64,000 bases of DNA from Parundibacterium terreum. GTDB lineage: Bacteria > Pseudomonadota > Gammaproteobacteria > Burkholderiales > Burkholderiaceae_D. This document shows positions 8,501-17,696 of the stretch, in pieces; the stretch's first letter is position 1, and each line of letters begins with the position of its first letter. A program made the translations under genes and the position numbers. The stretch is taken from NCBI RefSeq assembly GCF_014636315.1, contig NZ_BMED01000008.1, positions 1 through 64,000 on the forward strand. Reading direction: 5' to 3'. The notes under the pieces were generated by a model that was not told the DNA's origin, did not search any database, and worked only from the letters and a program-made list of their open reading frames with translations.

Positions 8501-11410
8501 ATGTCCTATAAAATGCATAACTATAAACGCTCGCCATCCACATTGTTGGGGCGCAAAGCGCTGGGAGCCGCAGTAGCTTCAGCGCTTTTGCTGCTTGCTA
8601 CCGGCGCAAATGCTACTGGTTTAGGACGTCTGACCGTACTTTCCGCCCTTGGCCAGCCCCTGCGCGCGGAGATAGAACTCACGTCGCCAAGCAAGGAGGA
8701 CCTGGGTTCCCTGGTTCCCAAGCTCGCTTCTGCAGATGCTTTCAAACAAGCCAATATCGACTTCAATCCGGCGTTGACTTCCTTGCGTTTTGTGGTTGAG
8801 CAGCGCGGCTCCGGCTATGTCATTCGCGTCAGCTCTTCGCAGGCGATGAATGAGCCTTTCGTTGATTTGCTGCTTGAGCTGAATTCCAGCAACGGTAAAC
8901 TGCTGCGCGAATACACCTTCCTGCTTGATCCGGCGGAACTGAGGAATAGCCAGTCTGCCCAGGTAGCCAATCCGGTCAGCATCGCCAATATTCCATCGAC
9001 ACAGGGTTCCCAGGCAAGGCCAAGTGTGCCTGCGCCGGTATCCGCGCCTGTATCGCAAGCGGCACAGCCGTCCAGAAGGCCTGTTGCCAGCTCCAGGCCG
9101 CAGGAAACCGCCCCAGCAGGAAAATCCGCTGGCGATTACCAGGTCAAGAGTGGCGATACCCTCAGCAAGATCGCTGGCAACTACAAACCGGAAGGCGTGT
9201 CGCTGGATCAGATGCTGGTCAGTCTGTACCGCGCCAATCCCCAGGCATTTGCCGGCAATAACATGAATCGCCTGAAGGCCGGCCAGATACTGACGGTACC
9301 TGACGCCGATACCGCGCGCTCCTCTGGGGGAGGCGAGGCGCATTCCGTAGTCATGGCGCATGCTGCTGACTTCAGTGCCTACAGGAATAAACTGGCAGGA
9401 CAGGTTTCCAATGCGCCGGCTGAAAAAGCGACTGCCAGCAAGCAGGGGCAGGGTGGCGCTGGCAATATCACCGCCAAGATAAAAGAACTGCCGACCGCGA
9501 CCAATGAGGCTGCCGACAAGCTGAAGTTGTCCAAAGCCAGCCCGAATGCAGCCGGAACGGTCAAGGCTGGTACCGGCAAACCGCTGGCAGAAGAAGACAA
9601 ACTGGCCAAGGATAAGGCGATTGCCGATGCCAATGCCCGCGTCAAAGAGCTGGAAAAGAACGTCGGCGACCTGCAAAAGATACTGGAAGTCAAAGACAAG
9701 GATCTGGCTGCCAAGCAGGCTGCGGCCAACGCCAAGCCTGAAGTGAAAAAGGCGGAAGAGAAGCCGGCCCCAGCACCAGCTCCTGTAGCTGCTGAGCCAG
9801 CGCCTGCGCCGACGCCTGCTGCGAGCGCCGCGGCTCCTGTCGTGGCAAATGCCAGTGCTGCGGCATCGGCTCCGGCCAAGCCTGCAGTCAAGCGCAAAGT
9901 TTTGCCGCCACCGCCACCTCCTGAGCCAAGCTTCTTTGATGGTTTGATGGATAACCCGCTGGTCTTGCCGCTGGCGGGTATTGTGGTAGCCCTGCTGGGT
10001 GGCTATGGTATTTTCACTAGCCGCCGCAAGAAAAAACTGCAACAGTTTGAGGATAGCATTCTGACTGGTTCCAGCATGAAGGCAAACTCCATGTTTGGCT
10101 CCACGGGTGGTCAAAGCGTCGATACGAATAACAGCGTATTCAATTCCAACTTCGCCCCTTCTGCCAGCCAGCTGGATGCGAACGAAGTGGATCCGGTTGC
10201 TGAAGCTGACGTGTATATCGCTTATGGCCGTGATTCCCAGGCAGAAGAGATATTGAAGGAAGCCCTGCGTACTCAGCCAGACAGGCATGCGGTGCGCGTG
10301 AAATTGCTGGAAATTTATTCCAACCGCAAGGACACCAAATCCTTTGAACGCCTTGCCAGCGAGCTGTATGGCATGACCGGCGGCAAAGGTGAAGAGTGGG
10401 CGCAAGCTGCTTCCATGGGTATTGCGCTGGAGCCAGGTAATCCTCTGTATGCAGGCGGTAAAGCGCCTGATGCACTGAGCACGGCAGCAGCGCTGGGCTC
10501 GGCGACTCAGCCTATTGAAGATCTGGATCCTGAGGCGCTGCTGGCTAACTCCCTGTCGGAAGACATGCTGGAATCTATCAGTATCATCGATACTGCGCAT
10601 GCGACGTCGGATGATCATCACGGTTCTGCCGATGCACATCTGGATGCGCAACCGACAATGGATATCGGTTCGCTGGACTTCGATCTGGATATTCCTACAG
10701 CATCTGCACCGGAAGCCCCGCATCAGCCGCTGGTGGATGAGGCGCCGCTGATTCCTGAGTCCGCTCCTGTAGCTCATGTGAAAGCAGACGATCATCATGC
10801 AGAGCAAAATTCACTGGTAGATTTTGAGTCCATTGATTTTGATCTTGGTGCAGAAGAACCTGCAAAAGTGACGCATGCGCCAGAGGCGGTGCTGGATTTC
10901 CCTGCTAGCCATTCGCTCGATCTGGATTCAGTAAAACTGGACGCCGGCAATGAGCTGCATGTGGAGCCGCAGGAAGCTGCGCATTCCATTCATAGTGGTA
11001 ATGAAATAGCATTTGAGTCTGCTGTTCCTACGATTCCTGAGGTGCCACAGCACGTAGAGGAGCACGTACATCACGCGATGGCGGATATTCCTGATTTGCC
11101 AGGACTGGATCACTCCATGTCCAATGGTCATCATGAAGAGCCGGCCAAAGCGGAAGCTCCTGCCAACTATGATTTCGATCTGTCCGGTATTGACCTGAAC
11201 CTTGACGAAGACAAGCATCCGTCTGCAGAAGCCGCAGGTGGAGATGCCGAGTCTTACAATGCAGAGATGGCGACCAAGCTGGATCTGGCTGTGGCCTACC
11301 ACGAGATCGGCGACAAGGAAGGCGCGCGCGAGCTGCTGGATGAGGTATTGAAAGGCGGCACTGCAGACCAGATACACAAAGCGCAGGGCATGCTGGCACA
11401 ACTGGGTTGA
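8501..11410 (+). CDS. fimV: FimV/HubP-family pilus and polarity protein
   Basis: Large inner-membrane protein that in relatives binds peptidoglycan and organises type IV pili, twitching and polar proteins. 969 residues. Order: basic N-terminus and signal segment (to about 45), the conserved FimV N-terminal domain starting GLGRLTVLSALGQPLRAEIEL, a LysM domain at about 213-267 (YQVKSGDTLSKIA), a coiled coil around 380-410, an Ala/Pro-rich linker, one membrane helix at about 485-505, then a long acidic His/Asp-rich cytoplasmic part. It closes with the FimV C-terminal domain (TKLDLAVAYHEIGDKEGARELL) at 925-969. An ATG at 8513 is an alternative start. The gene sits upstream of truA, as in many Proteobacteria. 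Confidence 0.92.
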   Translation: MSYKMHNYKRSPSTLLGRKALGAAVASALLLLATGANATGLGRLTVLSALGQPLRAEIELTSPSKEDLGSLVPKLASADAFKQANIDFNPALTSLRFVVEQRGSGYVIRVSSSQAMNEPFVDLLLELNSSNGKLLREYTFLLDPAELRNSQSAQVANPVSIANIPSTQGSQARPSVPAPVSAPVSQAAQPSRRPVASSRPQETAPAGKSAGDYQVKSGDTLSKIAGNYKPEGVSLDQMLVSLYRANPQAFAGNNMNRLKAGQILTVPDADTARSSGGGEAHSVVMAHAADFSAYRNKLAGQVSNAPAEKATASKQGQGGAGNITAKIKELPTATNEAADKLKLSKASPNAAGTVKAGTGKPLAEEDKLAKDKAIADANARVKELEKNVGDLQKILEVKDKDLAAKQAAANAKPEVKKAEEKPAPAPAPVAAEPAPAPTPAASAAAPVVANASAAASAPAKPAVKRKVLPPPPPPEPSFFDGLMDNPLVLPLAGIVVALLGGYGIFTSRRKKKLQQFEDSILTGSSMKANSMFGSTGGQSVDTNNSVFNSNFAPSASQLDANEVDPVAEADVYIAYGRDSQAEEILKEALRTQPDRHAVRVKLLEIYSNRKDTKSFERLASELYGMTGGKGEEWAQAASMGIALEPGNPLYAGGKAPDALSTAAALGSATQPIEDLDPEALLANSLSEDMLESISIIDTAHATSDDHHGSADAHLDAQPTMDIGSLDFDLDIPTASAPEAPHQPLVDEAPLIPESAPVAHVKADDHHAEQNSLVDFESIDFDLGAEEPAKVTHAPEAVLDFPASHSLDLDSVKLDAGNELHVEPQEAAHSIHSGNEIAFESAVPTIPEVPQHVEEHVHHAMADIPDLPGLDHSMSNGHHEEPAKAEAPANYDFDLSGIDLNLDEDKHPSAEAAGGDAESYNAEMATKLDLAVAYHEIGDKEGARELLDEVLKGGTADQIHKAQGMLAQLG

Positions 11411-11443
11411 TGATGGAATAGTTTCAAGCCTTGTATAATCCCG

Positions 11444-11480
11444 AACGGGCGCCGCTTTCGCTGGCGCCCGTTTTATTTAT
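11444..11480 (+). terminator. Intrinsic terminator between fimV and truA
   Basis: Ten-bp GC-rich stem AACGGGCGCC / GGCGCCCGTT with a 9-base loop and a T-rich tail, 34 bases behind the fimV stop. A TATAAT at 11434-11439 just upstream looks like a -10 box, but no well-spaced -35 is visible. Confidence 0.85.
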
Positions 11481-11501
11481 ACGGCTGCATCTTGCATACT
11501 G

Positions 11502-12392
11502 ATGCGGGCACGCCGGGTAGGCATAGGAAGTGATCTTGATAATGGAATTGAATTGAAGCGTATCGTTTTAGGCGTCCAATACAATGGCAGCCCCTGGAGC
11601 GGCTGGCAAACGCAGCCCAGCGGCAATACCGTACAGGATGTTCTGGAGCGGGCGCTGGCGTCGTTCGCCAAGGCACCTATAGCGACGACCTGTGCCGGTC
11701 GTACCGATGCTGGAGTGCATGCGCTGGAGCAGATCGTCCACTTTGATACCGAGCTGGACCGGGCCGCTTACTCCTGGGTCAACGGGGTGAATGCCTTTTT
11801 GCCTGCCTCCATTGCGGTGCAATGGGCTACGGAAGTGCCGCATGAAGTCAGGGAAGATGAATTGCATGACTCCCAGGCGGATTTTCATGCGCGTTTCAGC
11901 GCTTATGCGCGTACTTATCATTACGTCGTACACAATAGCGCAGTGCGTTCGCCTATCTGGGCTGAGCGCGCCGGCTGGGTGTTCCGGCCCCTGGATGTGG
12001 ACAGGATGAGGGCAGCAGCGGTCCACCTGATCGGTGAGCAGGACTTCACGGTCTTTCGCGCCGCGTCCTGCCAGGCAAAGACCCCGGTCAAGCACATGTA
12101 CGAGGTCCAGATACGGCAGCAGGGTGATTTGATTGTATTTACGCTGCGTGCCAGCGCTTTCCTGCATCATATGGTGCGCAATATTGTGGGTTCTCTCATT
12201 TTTGTCGGAACCGGCCGCCGTGAGCCGCCATGGATCGCGGAATTACTGGAAAGCCGGGACCGTAGCCTGTCTGCCCCGACTTTCATGCCGGATGGCCTCT
12301 ATCTCGCCAGAATAGACTACGATAAGAAGTGGGCGCTGCCGCAAATCGATCAGGGGCATTTCCCGGGATTTTTGGGTATTGCGCTGCCCTGA
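11502..12392 (+). CDS. truA: tRNA pseudouridine(38-40) synthase
   Basis: Modifies uridines 38-40 in the anticodon arm of many tRNAs. The catalytic aspartate is in AGRTDAGVHALEQIVHF and the RNA-binding FHARFSAYARTYHYV and HHMVRNIVGSL blocks follow. From the ATG the protein has 296 residues. The family-like part begins at KRIVLGVQYNG, so a TTG at 11553 (residue 18) is a possible true start. A terminator separates it from fimV. Confidence 0.95.
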   Translation: MRARRVGIGSDLDNGIELKRIVLGVQYNGSPWSGWQTQPSGNTVQDVLERALASFAKAPIATTCAGRTDAGVHALEQIVHFDTELDRAAYSWVNGVNAFLPASIAVQWATEVPHEVREDELHDSQADFHARFSAYARTYHYVVHNSAVRSPIWAERAGWVFRPLDVDRMRAAAVHLIGEQDFTVFRAASCQAKTPVKHMYEVQIRQQGDLIVFTLRASAFLHHMVRNIVGSLIFVGTGRREPPWIAELLESRDRSLSAPTFMPDGLYLARIDYDKKWALPQIDQGHFPGFLGIALP

Positions 12393-12574
12393 AGCCGATT
12401 TCTATCTTTGCAGCAATATTTCAAATTGCAAGACTTTTCATAGTGTTGCTGATTTGCACAAAAAATCACAAGGAAGCCTGATAAATCGGGTTTGTTATTA
12501 GTGTGGCAAGCATGATTTATCGGCTTTCCCCACTGAAATCCGGTAAAATGACGCTTTTGCATAACCCAAAATGA

Positions 12575-12619
12575 GGCGCTCGCCTGGGGATGTTTGCCCG
12601 GCACGGAGCGCCTTTTTTG
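12575..12619 (+). terminator. Terminator/leader hairpin ahead of lepA
   Basis: GGCGCTC / GAGCGCC 7-bp stem with a 24-base loop, then seven T. It lies 183 bases after the truA stop and 35 bases before lepA. A TAAAAT box at about 12543 just upstream means the hairpin could also act inside a short lepA leader rather than only ending the truA transcript. Confidence 0.75.
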
Positions 12620-12653
12620 TAATTAAACTTTCATCGCATTATTTTTGGTATTA

Positions 12654-14447
12654 ATGAACAACATCCGCAACTTCTCGATTATTGCTCACATTGACCACGG
12701 TAAATCTACTCTCGCTGATCGCATCATCCAGTTGTGCGGTGGCCTTGCTGACCGCGAGATGGAAGCCCAGGTATTGGACTCAATGGATATTGAGCGTGAG
12801 CGCGGCATCACGATCAAGGCGCAAACTGCAGCCCTGTCCTATAAGGCGCGTGATGGGCAGGTGTATAACCTGAATCTGATCGATACCCCGGGCCACGTCG
12901 ATTTCAGCTATGAAGTCAGCCGTTCGCTGTCCGCCTGTGAGGGCGCGCTGCTGGTGGTGGATGCATCGCAAGGCGTAGAGGCGCAAACGGTCGCCAACTG
13001 CTACACGGCGATCGAGCTGGGTGTGGAAGTTGTTCCTGTCTTGAACAAGATAGACTTGCCGTCCGCCGATCCGGAAAATGCGATCAATGAAATTGAAGAA
13101 GTCATCGGCATTGATGCCGGCGATGCAGTGCATTGCTCCGCCAAGACCGGCCTGGGTGTGCAGGACGTGCTGGAATCCCTGATTGTCAAAGTGCCGCCGC
13201 CAAAAGGCGATCCGGCAGCGCCGCTGCAGGCCCTGATCGTTGACTCCTGGTTCGATAACTATGTCGGCGTGGTCATGCTGGTGCGCATCAAGAACGGTAC
13301 CCTGCGTCCAAAAGATAAGATACTGTTCATGGCCACCGGTGCCCAGCACCAGGTGGAAAGCGTAGGCGTGTTTACACCGAAGTCCCTGACGCGCGACGAG
13401 TTGTCCGCCGGCCAGGTGGGCTTCATCATTGCCGGTATCAAGGAATTGAAGGCCGCCAAGGTAGGTGACACGATTACCATCGCCGGCAAAGCCGCCTCAG
13501 AACCTTTGCCTGGTTTCAAGGAAGTGCAGCCTCAGGTGTTTGCCGGCTTGTTCCCGGTTGAAGCGAACCAGTACGATGCACTCCGTGATTCCCTGGAAAA
13601 ACTGAAGCTGAACGATGCTGCGCTGATGTATGAGCCTGAAGTTTCGCAGGCGCTGGGCTTCGGCTTCCGTTGCGGGTTCCTGGGTCTGCTGCACATGGAA
13701 ATCGTGCAGGAACGTCTGGAGCGTGAATTCGACATGGACCTGATTACCACGGCACCGACGGTAATCTATGAGGTTGTGATGGCTGACGGCAGCATCCTGA
13801 TGGTGGATAACCCGTCCAAGATGCCGGAACCGTCCAAGATTGAAGAAATCCGCGAACCTATCGTTACCGTCAACCTGTACATGCCGCAAGAGTATGTCGG
13901 TTCTGTGATTACCTTGTGTACCGGCAAACGCGGCGTGCAGATGGACATGAATTACCACGGCAGGCAGGTCAAGCTGACCTACGAAATGCCAATGGCCGAG
14001 ATCGTGCTGGATTTCTTCGACAGGCTGAAATCCACCTCGCGCGGTTATGCGTCCATGGATTACGAGTTCAAGGAATACCGTGCCTCCGATGTCGTCAAGG
14101 TCGACATGCTGATCAACAGCGAAAAGGTCGATGCGCTGGCGATTATCGTGCACAGGGCCAACAGCCAGTACCGCGGCCGTGCAGTCGCCGCCAAGATGCG
14201 CGAACTGATTCCACGCCAGATGTTTGACGTGGCTATTCAGGCGGCAATCGGCGCGAACATTATCTCGCGTGAGAATGTCAAAGCCTTGCGCAAGAACGTC
14301 TTGGCAAAGTGTTATGGCGGCGATATCAGCCGTAAACGCAAGCTGCTGGAAAAACAAAAAGCAGGTAAGAAGCGCATGAAGCAGGTCGGCTCTGTGGAAA
14401 TTCCGCAAGAAGCGTTTTTGGCGATTTTACAAGTGGAAGATAAATGA
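12654..14447 (+). CDS. lepA: Elongation factor 4 (LepA GTPase)
   Basis: Ribosome-associated translational GTPase linked to initiation and back-translocation under stress. 597 residues from the ATG giving MNNIRNFSIIAHIDHGKST. G1 (AHIDHGKST), G3 (DTPGH) and G4 (NKIDLP) are all visible, and the LepA-specific C-terminal domain ends in RKLLEKQKAGKKRMK-type sequence. A TTG three codons upstream is less likely. The stop codon overlaps the lepB start (ATGA), so the two are translationally coupled. Confidence 0.97.
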   Translation: MNNIRNFSIIAHIDHGKSTLADRIIQLCGGLADREMEAQVLDSMDIERERGITIKAQTAALSYKARDGQVYNLNLIDTPGHVDFSYEVSRSLSACEGALLVVDASQGVEAQTVANCYTAIELGVEVVPVLNKIDLPSADPENAINEIEEVIGIDAGDAVHCSAKTGLGVQDVLESLIVKVPPPKGDPAAPLQALIVDSWFDNYVGVVMLVRIKNGTLRPKDKILFMATGAQHQVESVGVFTPKSLTRDELSAGQVGFIIAGIKELKAAKVGDTITIAGKAASEPLPGFKEVQPQVFAGLFPVEANQYDALRDSLEKLKLNDAALMYEPEVSQALGFGFRCGFLGLLHMEIVQERLEREFDMDLITTAPTVIYEVVMADGSILMVDNPSKMPEPSKIEEIREPIVTVNLYMPQEYVGSVITLCTGKRGVQMDMNYHGRQVKLTYEMPMAEIVLDFFDRLKSTSRGYASMDYEFKEYRASDVVKVDMLINSEKVDALAIIVHRANSQYRGRAVAAKMRELIPRQMFDVAIQAAIGANIISRENVKALRKNVLAKCYGGDISRKRKLLEKQKAGKKRMKQVGSVEIPQEAFLAILQVEDK

Positions 14448-15355
14448 ATTTTCAGACAATTCTAGGCAATTTTGCATTGATCCTGTTTGTATTGACTCTG
14501 GTGACCGGGGTCATCTGGTTCCTGGATACGTTTTACCTGTCCAAGCAGCGCCGTCAGGCAGCCGACCGGGCCCTGGCTGATTTTGATACACGTAATGCCA
14601 AATTGACTGCAGATGGCATACGTTTGCAGCAAAGTAATCGTGCCGACATAGAGGCCAGCCTGTTAAAGCAACCGGTGTGGATAGAATATTCCGGCAGTTT
14701 CTTCCCGGTGATTGCGCTGGTATTTTTCCTGCGCTCCTTTTTGTGGGAGCCGTTCAAGATCCCATCCAGTTCCATGTTGCCAACTTTGTATGTAGGCGAT
14801 CTGATACTTGTCAATAAATACACCTATGGCATACGGCTGCCGGTATTGAACAAAAAGGTCATAGAAATCAATAATCCGCAACGCGGAGATGTGATGGTGT
14901 TTAAATACCCACGAAATCCATCGCTGGATTATATTAAGCGTGTGGTGGGTGTTCCTGGTGATAAAATAGTATATAAAAACAAACGTTTAACGGTGAATGG
15001 TAAAGAGGTTTCTTACGAGCCTTTGCCGGATTTCCTGGATGATGAACGCCTCAGCTATTCGCAGCAATTCAAGGAAAACCTGACAGGCGTGCAGCACAGG
15101 ATACTCAACAACGAGGCCGCTCCAACGTTTGTGAAGGACCCGTATGATTTTGCGCATCGCGATCTGTGCAGCTACAACTCGGAAGGATTTGCCTGCACCG
15201 TCCCGGACGGCAACTACTTCATGATGGGCGACAACCGCGACAATAGCGAAGACAGCCGCTACTGGGGTTTTGTACCTGATCAAAATATCGTCGGTAAAGC
15301 TTTCTTCATCTGGATGAACCTGGGTGATCTTAAACGCATAGGCAGCTTTCAATAA
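14444..15355 (+). CDS. lepB: Signal peptidase I
   Basis: Inner-membrane protease that removes signal peptides from exported proteins. Two N-terminal membrane segments (about 8-30 and 84-101) precede the catalytic serine in PSSSMLPTL (about residue 110) and the general-base lysine in YIKRVVGVPGDKI (about 165). The MGDNRDNSEDSRYWG box lies near 265. 303 residues, typical of beta- and gammaproteobacterial enzymes. It overlaps the lepA stop by four bases. Confidence 0.97.
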   Translation: MNFQTILGNFALILFVLTLVTGVIWFLDTFYLSKQRRQAADRALADFDTRNAKLTADGIRLQQSNRADIEASLLKQPVWIEYSGSFFPVIALVFFLRSFLWEPFKIPSSSMLPTLYVGDLILVNKYTYGIRLPVLNKKVIEINNPQRGDVMVFKYPRNPSLDYIKRVVGVPGDKIVYKNKRLTVNGKEVSYEPLPDFLDDERLSYSQQFKENLTGVQHRILNNEAAPTFVKDPYDFAHRDLCSYNSEGFACTVPDGNYFMMGDNRDNSEDSRYWGFVPDQNIVGKAFFIWMNLGDLKRIGSFQ

Positions 15356-15376
15356 TTAATCTGACAGGATTTATGT

Positions 15377-15787
15377 ATGTTGAAAAATAAATTAATAAAT
15401 AAAGAACAGCATTTGAATCGCCAGCGCGGCATGTCCCTGATCGGCCTGATACTGACCTTGGGCATCCTGGGCGTATGTGTGATGATAGGCGCCAAAGTAG
15501 TGCCTACCGTTATTGAGTTTATGGGTATCAAAAAGGCCATCGTGGTTGCCAAAGCTGCCGGAACCACGCCCAGAGAGATCATGGAATCATTCGATAAGCA
15601 GGCAGACGTCGGCTATCTGGAAGCCATCAAGGGCAAGGATCTGGTCATTACCAAGAGCGATGACGGTTTTGATGTCAGTTTTTCTTATCAGAAAAAAATT
15701 CCTTTAACCGGCCCTGCAAGCCTGGTGATGGACTATGAAGGCACGACCGCCAAATCCGGCGTTGCTGCCAAAATGAAGGAGCAGTAA
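15377..15787 (+). CDS. DUF4845 membrane-anchored protein
   Basis: 136 residues. After a polar start (MLKNKLINKEQHLNRQRG) comes one membrane helix with a pilin-like GMSLIGLILTLGILGVCVMIGA pattern, then a small soluble domain. This is the DUF4845 protein routinely found between lepB and rnc in Beta- and Gammaproteobacteria; its function is unknown. The RBS is weak. rnc starts 8 bases after its stop. Confidence 0.88.
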   Translation: MLKNKLINKEQHLNRQRGMSLIGLILTLGILGVCVMIGAKVVPTVIEFMGIKKAIVVAKAAGTTPREIMESFDKQADVGYLEAIKGKDLVITKSDDGFDVSFSYQKKIPLTGPASLVMDYEGTTAKSGVAAKMKEQ

Positions 15788-15795
15788 GACTTCAT

Positions 15796-16767
15796 ATGGA
15801 TGATCAATTATTGCAAAAAAGGCTAGGCCATGTGTTCAAGGATGCCGCGTTACTGCAGCAGGCACTGACACATCGCAGTCACAGCGTTTTGCATAACGAA
15901 CGCCTGGAATTTCTGGGCGATTCGATACTCAATTGTGTTGTAGCTTCCTTATTGTTTGAAAGTTTTGCGACGATAGATGAGGGCGATCTGTCGCGTGTGC
16001 GCGCCAATCTGGTCAAGCAGCAATCCTTATACGAAATTGCCCAAAGAATAGAGCTGTCGCAATTCCTGCGCCTGGGCGAAGGTGAATTGAAGTCCGGCGG
16101 TTTCCGCCGTCCTTCCATCCTCGCCGATACGCTGGAAGCCTTGTTCGGCGCCATCTTCCTGGATGCAGGTTTTGATGCAGCACGCGAAGTGATACGCGGC
16201 TTGTATGCGCCTGTGCTGGTTTCGGTTGATCCGACCACGCTGGGCAAGGATGCCAAAACTTTGTTGCAGGAATTTCTGCAAAGCAAAAAAATCGCCTTGC
16301 CACAATACAATGTTGTGGCGACTCACGGTGCGGCGCATAATCAGGAATTCGAAATCGAATGCCTGGTGCCCAAATTGGAGATACAGGTATTCGGTACCGG
16401 CGGCAGCCGCCGGGCCGGAGAGCAGGCTGCAGCCAAGCTGGCACTGGAAACCGCGCTGGCAATGCTGGCGAAGACGCCTGCAGCAGCACGCAAGAGCAAG
16501 CAGAGAACTGCGCAACTGAAACTGGCCGGCATCGCCACTGTGCAAACCGAGCCGGCAAAAGATGCCGGCAAGGATGCCGCCAAAGAGTCAGGCAAAGAAG
16601 TAGCCAAGGAAGTGACCAAAGAAGTTGCCAAGGATAAGCAATCCGCATCCGGCAAACAGAAATCCCTGCTGGAGCCCGCAGCAGCGCAGGCAAGCCCGGC
16701 AACACCGGCAACAGATAACGCAACACAGCAGCACCCAACGCATACTACGCAACCGAAGACAGCATGA
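15796..16767 (+). CDS. rnc: Ribonuclease III with long basic/acidic C-terminal tail
   Basis: Endonuclease for double-stranded RNA, needed for rRNA processing and antisense regulation. The catalytic signature ERLEFLGDSILN sits at about 36-47 and EALFGAIFLDAG near 115; a dsRNA-binding domain (KTLLQEFLQ to GEQAAAKLALETAL) occupies roughly 155-230. Beyond it a tail of about 95 residues, rich in Ala, Lys and Glu with repeated AKE/GKE units, extends the protein to 323 residues against about 226 in E. coli. The era start overlaps its stop (ATGA). Confidence 0.95.
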   Translation: MDDQLLQKRLGHVFKDAALLQQALTHRSHSVLHNERLEFLGDSILNCVVASLLFESFATIDEGDLSRVRANLVKQQSLYEIAQRIELSQFLRLGEGELKSGGFRRPSILADTLEALFGAIFLDAGFDAAREVIRGLYAPVLVSVDPTTLGKDAKTLLQEFLQSKKIALPQYNVVATHGAAHNQEFEIECLVPKLEIQVFGTGGSRRAGEQAAAKLALETALAMLAKTPAAARKSKQRTAQLKLAGIATVQTEPAKDAGKDAAKESGKEVAKEVTKEVAKDKQSASGKQKSLLEPAAAQASPATPATDNATQQHPTHTTQPKTA

Positions 16768-17681
16768 CCGAGCCAACAACCGCAGTAACCGATTCCAATG
16801 ACGACTTCCGATGCGGCTATATCGCTATCGTAGGGCGGCCTAATGTTGGCAAGTCCACCTTGATGAATACGCTGATAGGCGCCAAGGTCAGCATTACTTC
16901 GCGCAAGGCGCAGACTACGCGCCACCGCATTACCGGCATACAGACCAAGGACAATACGCAATACGTGTATGTCGATACGCCGGGTTTCCAGACCCGCCAT
17001 TCCAATCCGCTGAACCGCACGCTGAACCGCACGGTGACCAATACGCTGACAGCGTCCGACGTCATCCTGTTCATTATCGAGGCCGGTACTTTCGGCCCGG
17101 CGGATCAGCAGGTGATAGATCTGTTGCCAAAGAACGTGCCTTGCATCCTGGTCATCAATAAATCCGATCGCGTCAAAGACAAGGCAGTGATGATGCCTTT
17201 CGCGCAAAAAATCACTGCATTGTTCCCGTTTGCGGCTGTGGTGCCGGTGTCGGCTACCCTGGGCTTCCAGTTGGATGCCTTGGAAGGAGAGATCAAGAAA
17301 TACCTGCCGCACAATCCGCCGATTTTTGCGGAAGACGATATTACCGACCGCAGCGAAAAATTTCTGGCGGCAGAAATCGTCAGGGAGAAACTGTTCCGCT
17401 TTGTCGGCGATGAACTGCCGTACACCAGCACCGTATTGATAGAAAAGTTTGAGCAGGAAGGTAATCTGCGCCGCGTATTTGTTGCGATCCTGGTAGACAG
17501 GAGTACGCACAAATCGATGGTGATAGGCAACAAGGGGGCGCGTTTGAAAGACATCTCCACGCAATCGCGCCAGGATATGGAAAAATTGTTTGGCGGCCCT
17601 GTGTACCTGGAAATCTGGGTCAAGGTCAAATCCGGTTGGGCAGATAATGAAGCCGGCTTGCGCGCCTACGGTTACGAATAG
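16764..17681 (+). CDS. era: GTPase Era
   Basis: Small GTPase that binds 16S rRNA and assists 30S assembly. 305 residues. G1 GRPNVGKSTLMN, G3 DTPGF, G4 NKSD are present; a C-terminal KH domain is marked by MVIGNKGARLKDI. The gene overlaps rnc by four bases and precedes recO by 15 bases, the usual rnc-era-recO operon. Confidence 0.97.
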   Translation: MTEPTTAVTDSNDDFRCGYIAIVGRPNVGKSTLMNTLIGAKVSITSRKAQTTRHRITGIQTKDNTQYVYVDTPGFQTRHSNPLNRTLNRTVTNTLTASDVILFIIEAGTFGPADQQVIDLLPKNVPCILVINKSDRVKDKAVMMPFAQKITALFPFAAVVPVSATLGFQLDALEGEIKKYLPHNPPIFAEDDITDRSEKFLAAEIVREKLFRFVGDELPYTSTVLIEKFEQEGNLRRVFVAILVDRSTHKSMVIGNKGARLKDISTQSRQDMEKLFGGPVYLEIWVKVKSGWADNEAGLRAYGYE

Positions 17682-17696
17682 AGGCGCACACTCCAC

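Noticed and set aside
8621..10807. 728-codon open frame on the minus strand
   Set aside because: Lies entirely opposite fimV; composition is that of a complementary frame (Arg, His, Gln-rich), and no RBS or domain is visible.
13497..14408. 303-codon open frame on the minus strand
   Set aside because: Mirror of lepA; His- and Gln-rich shadow frame.
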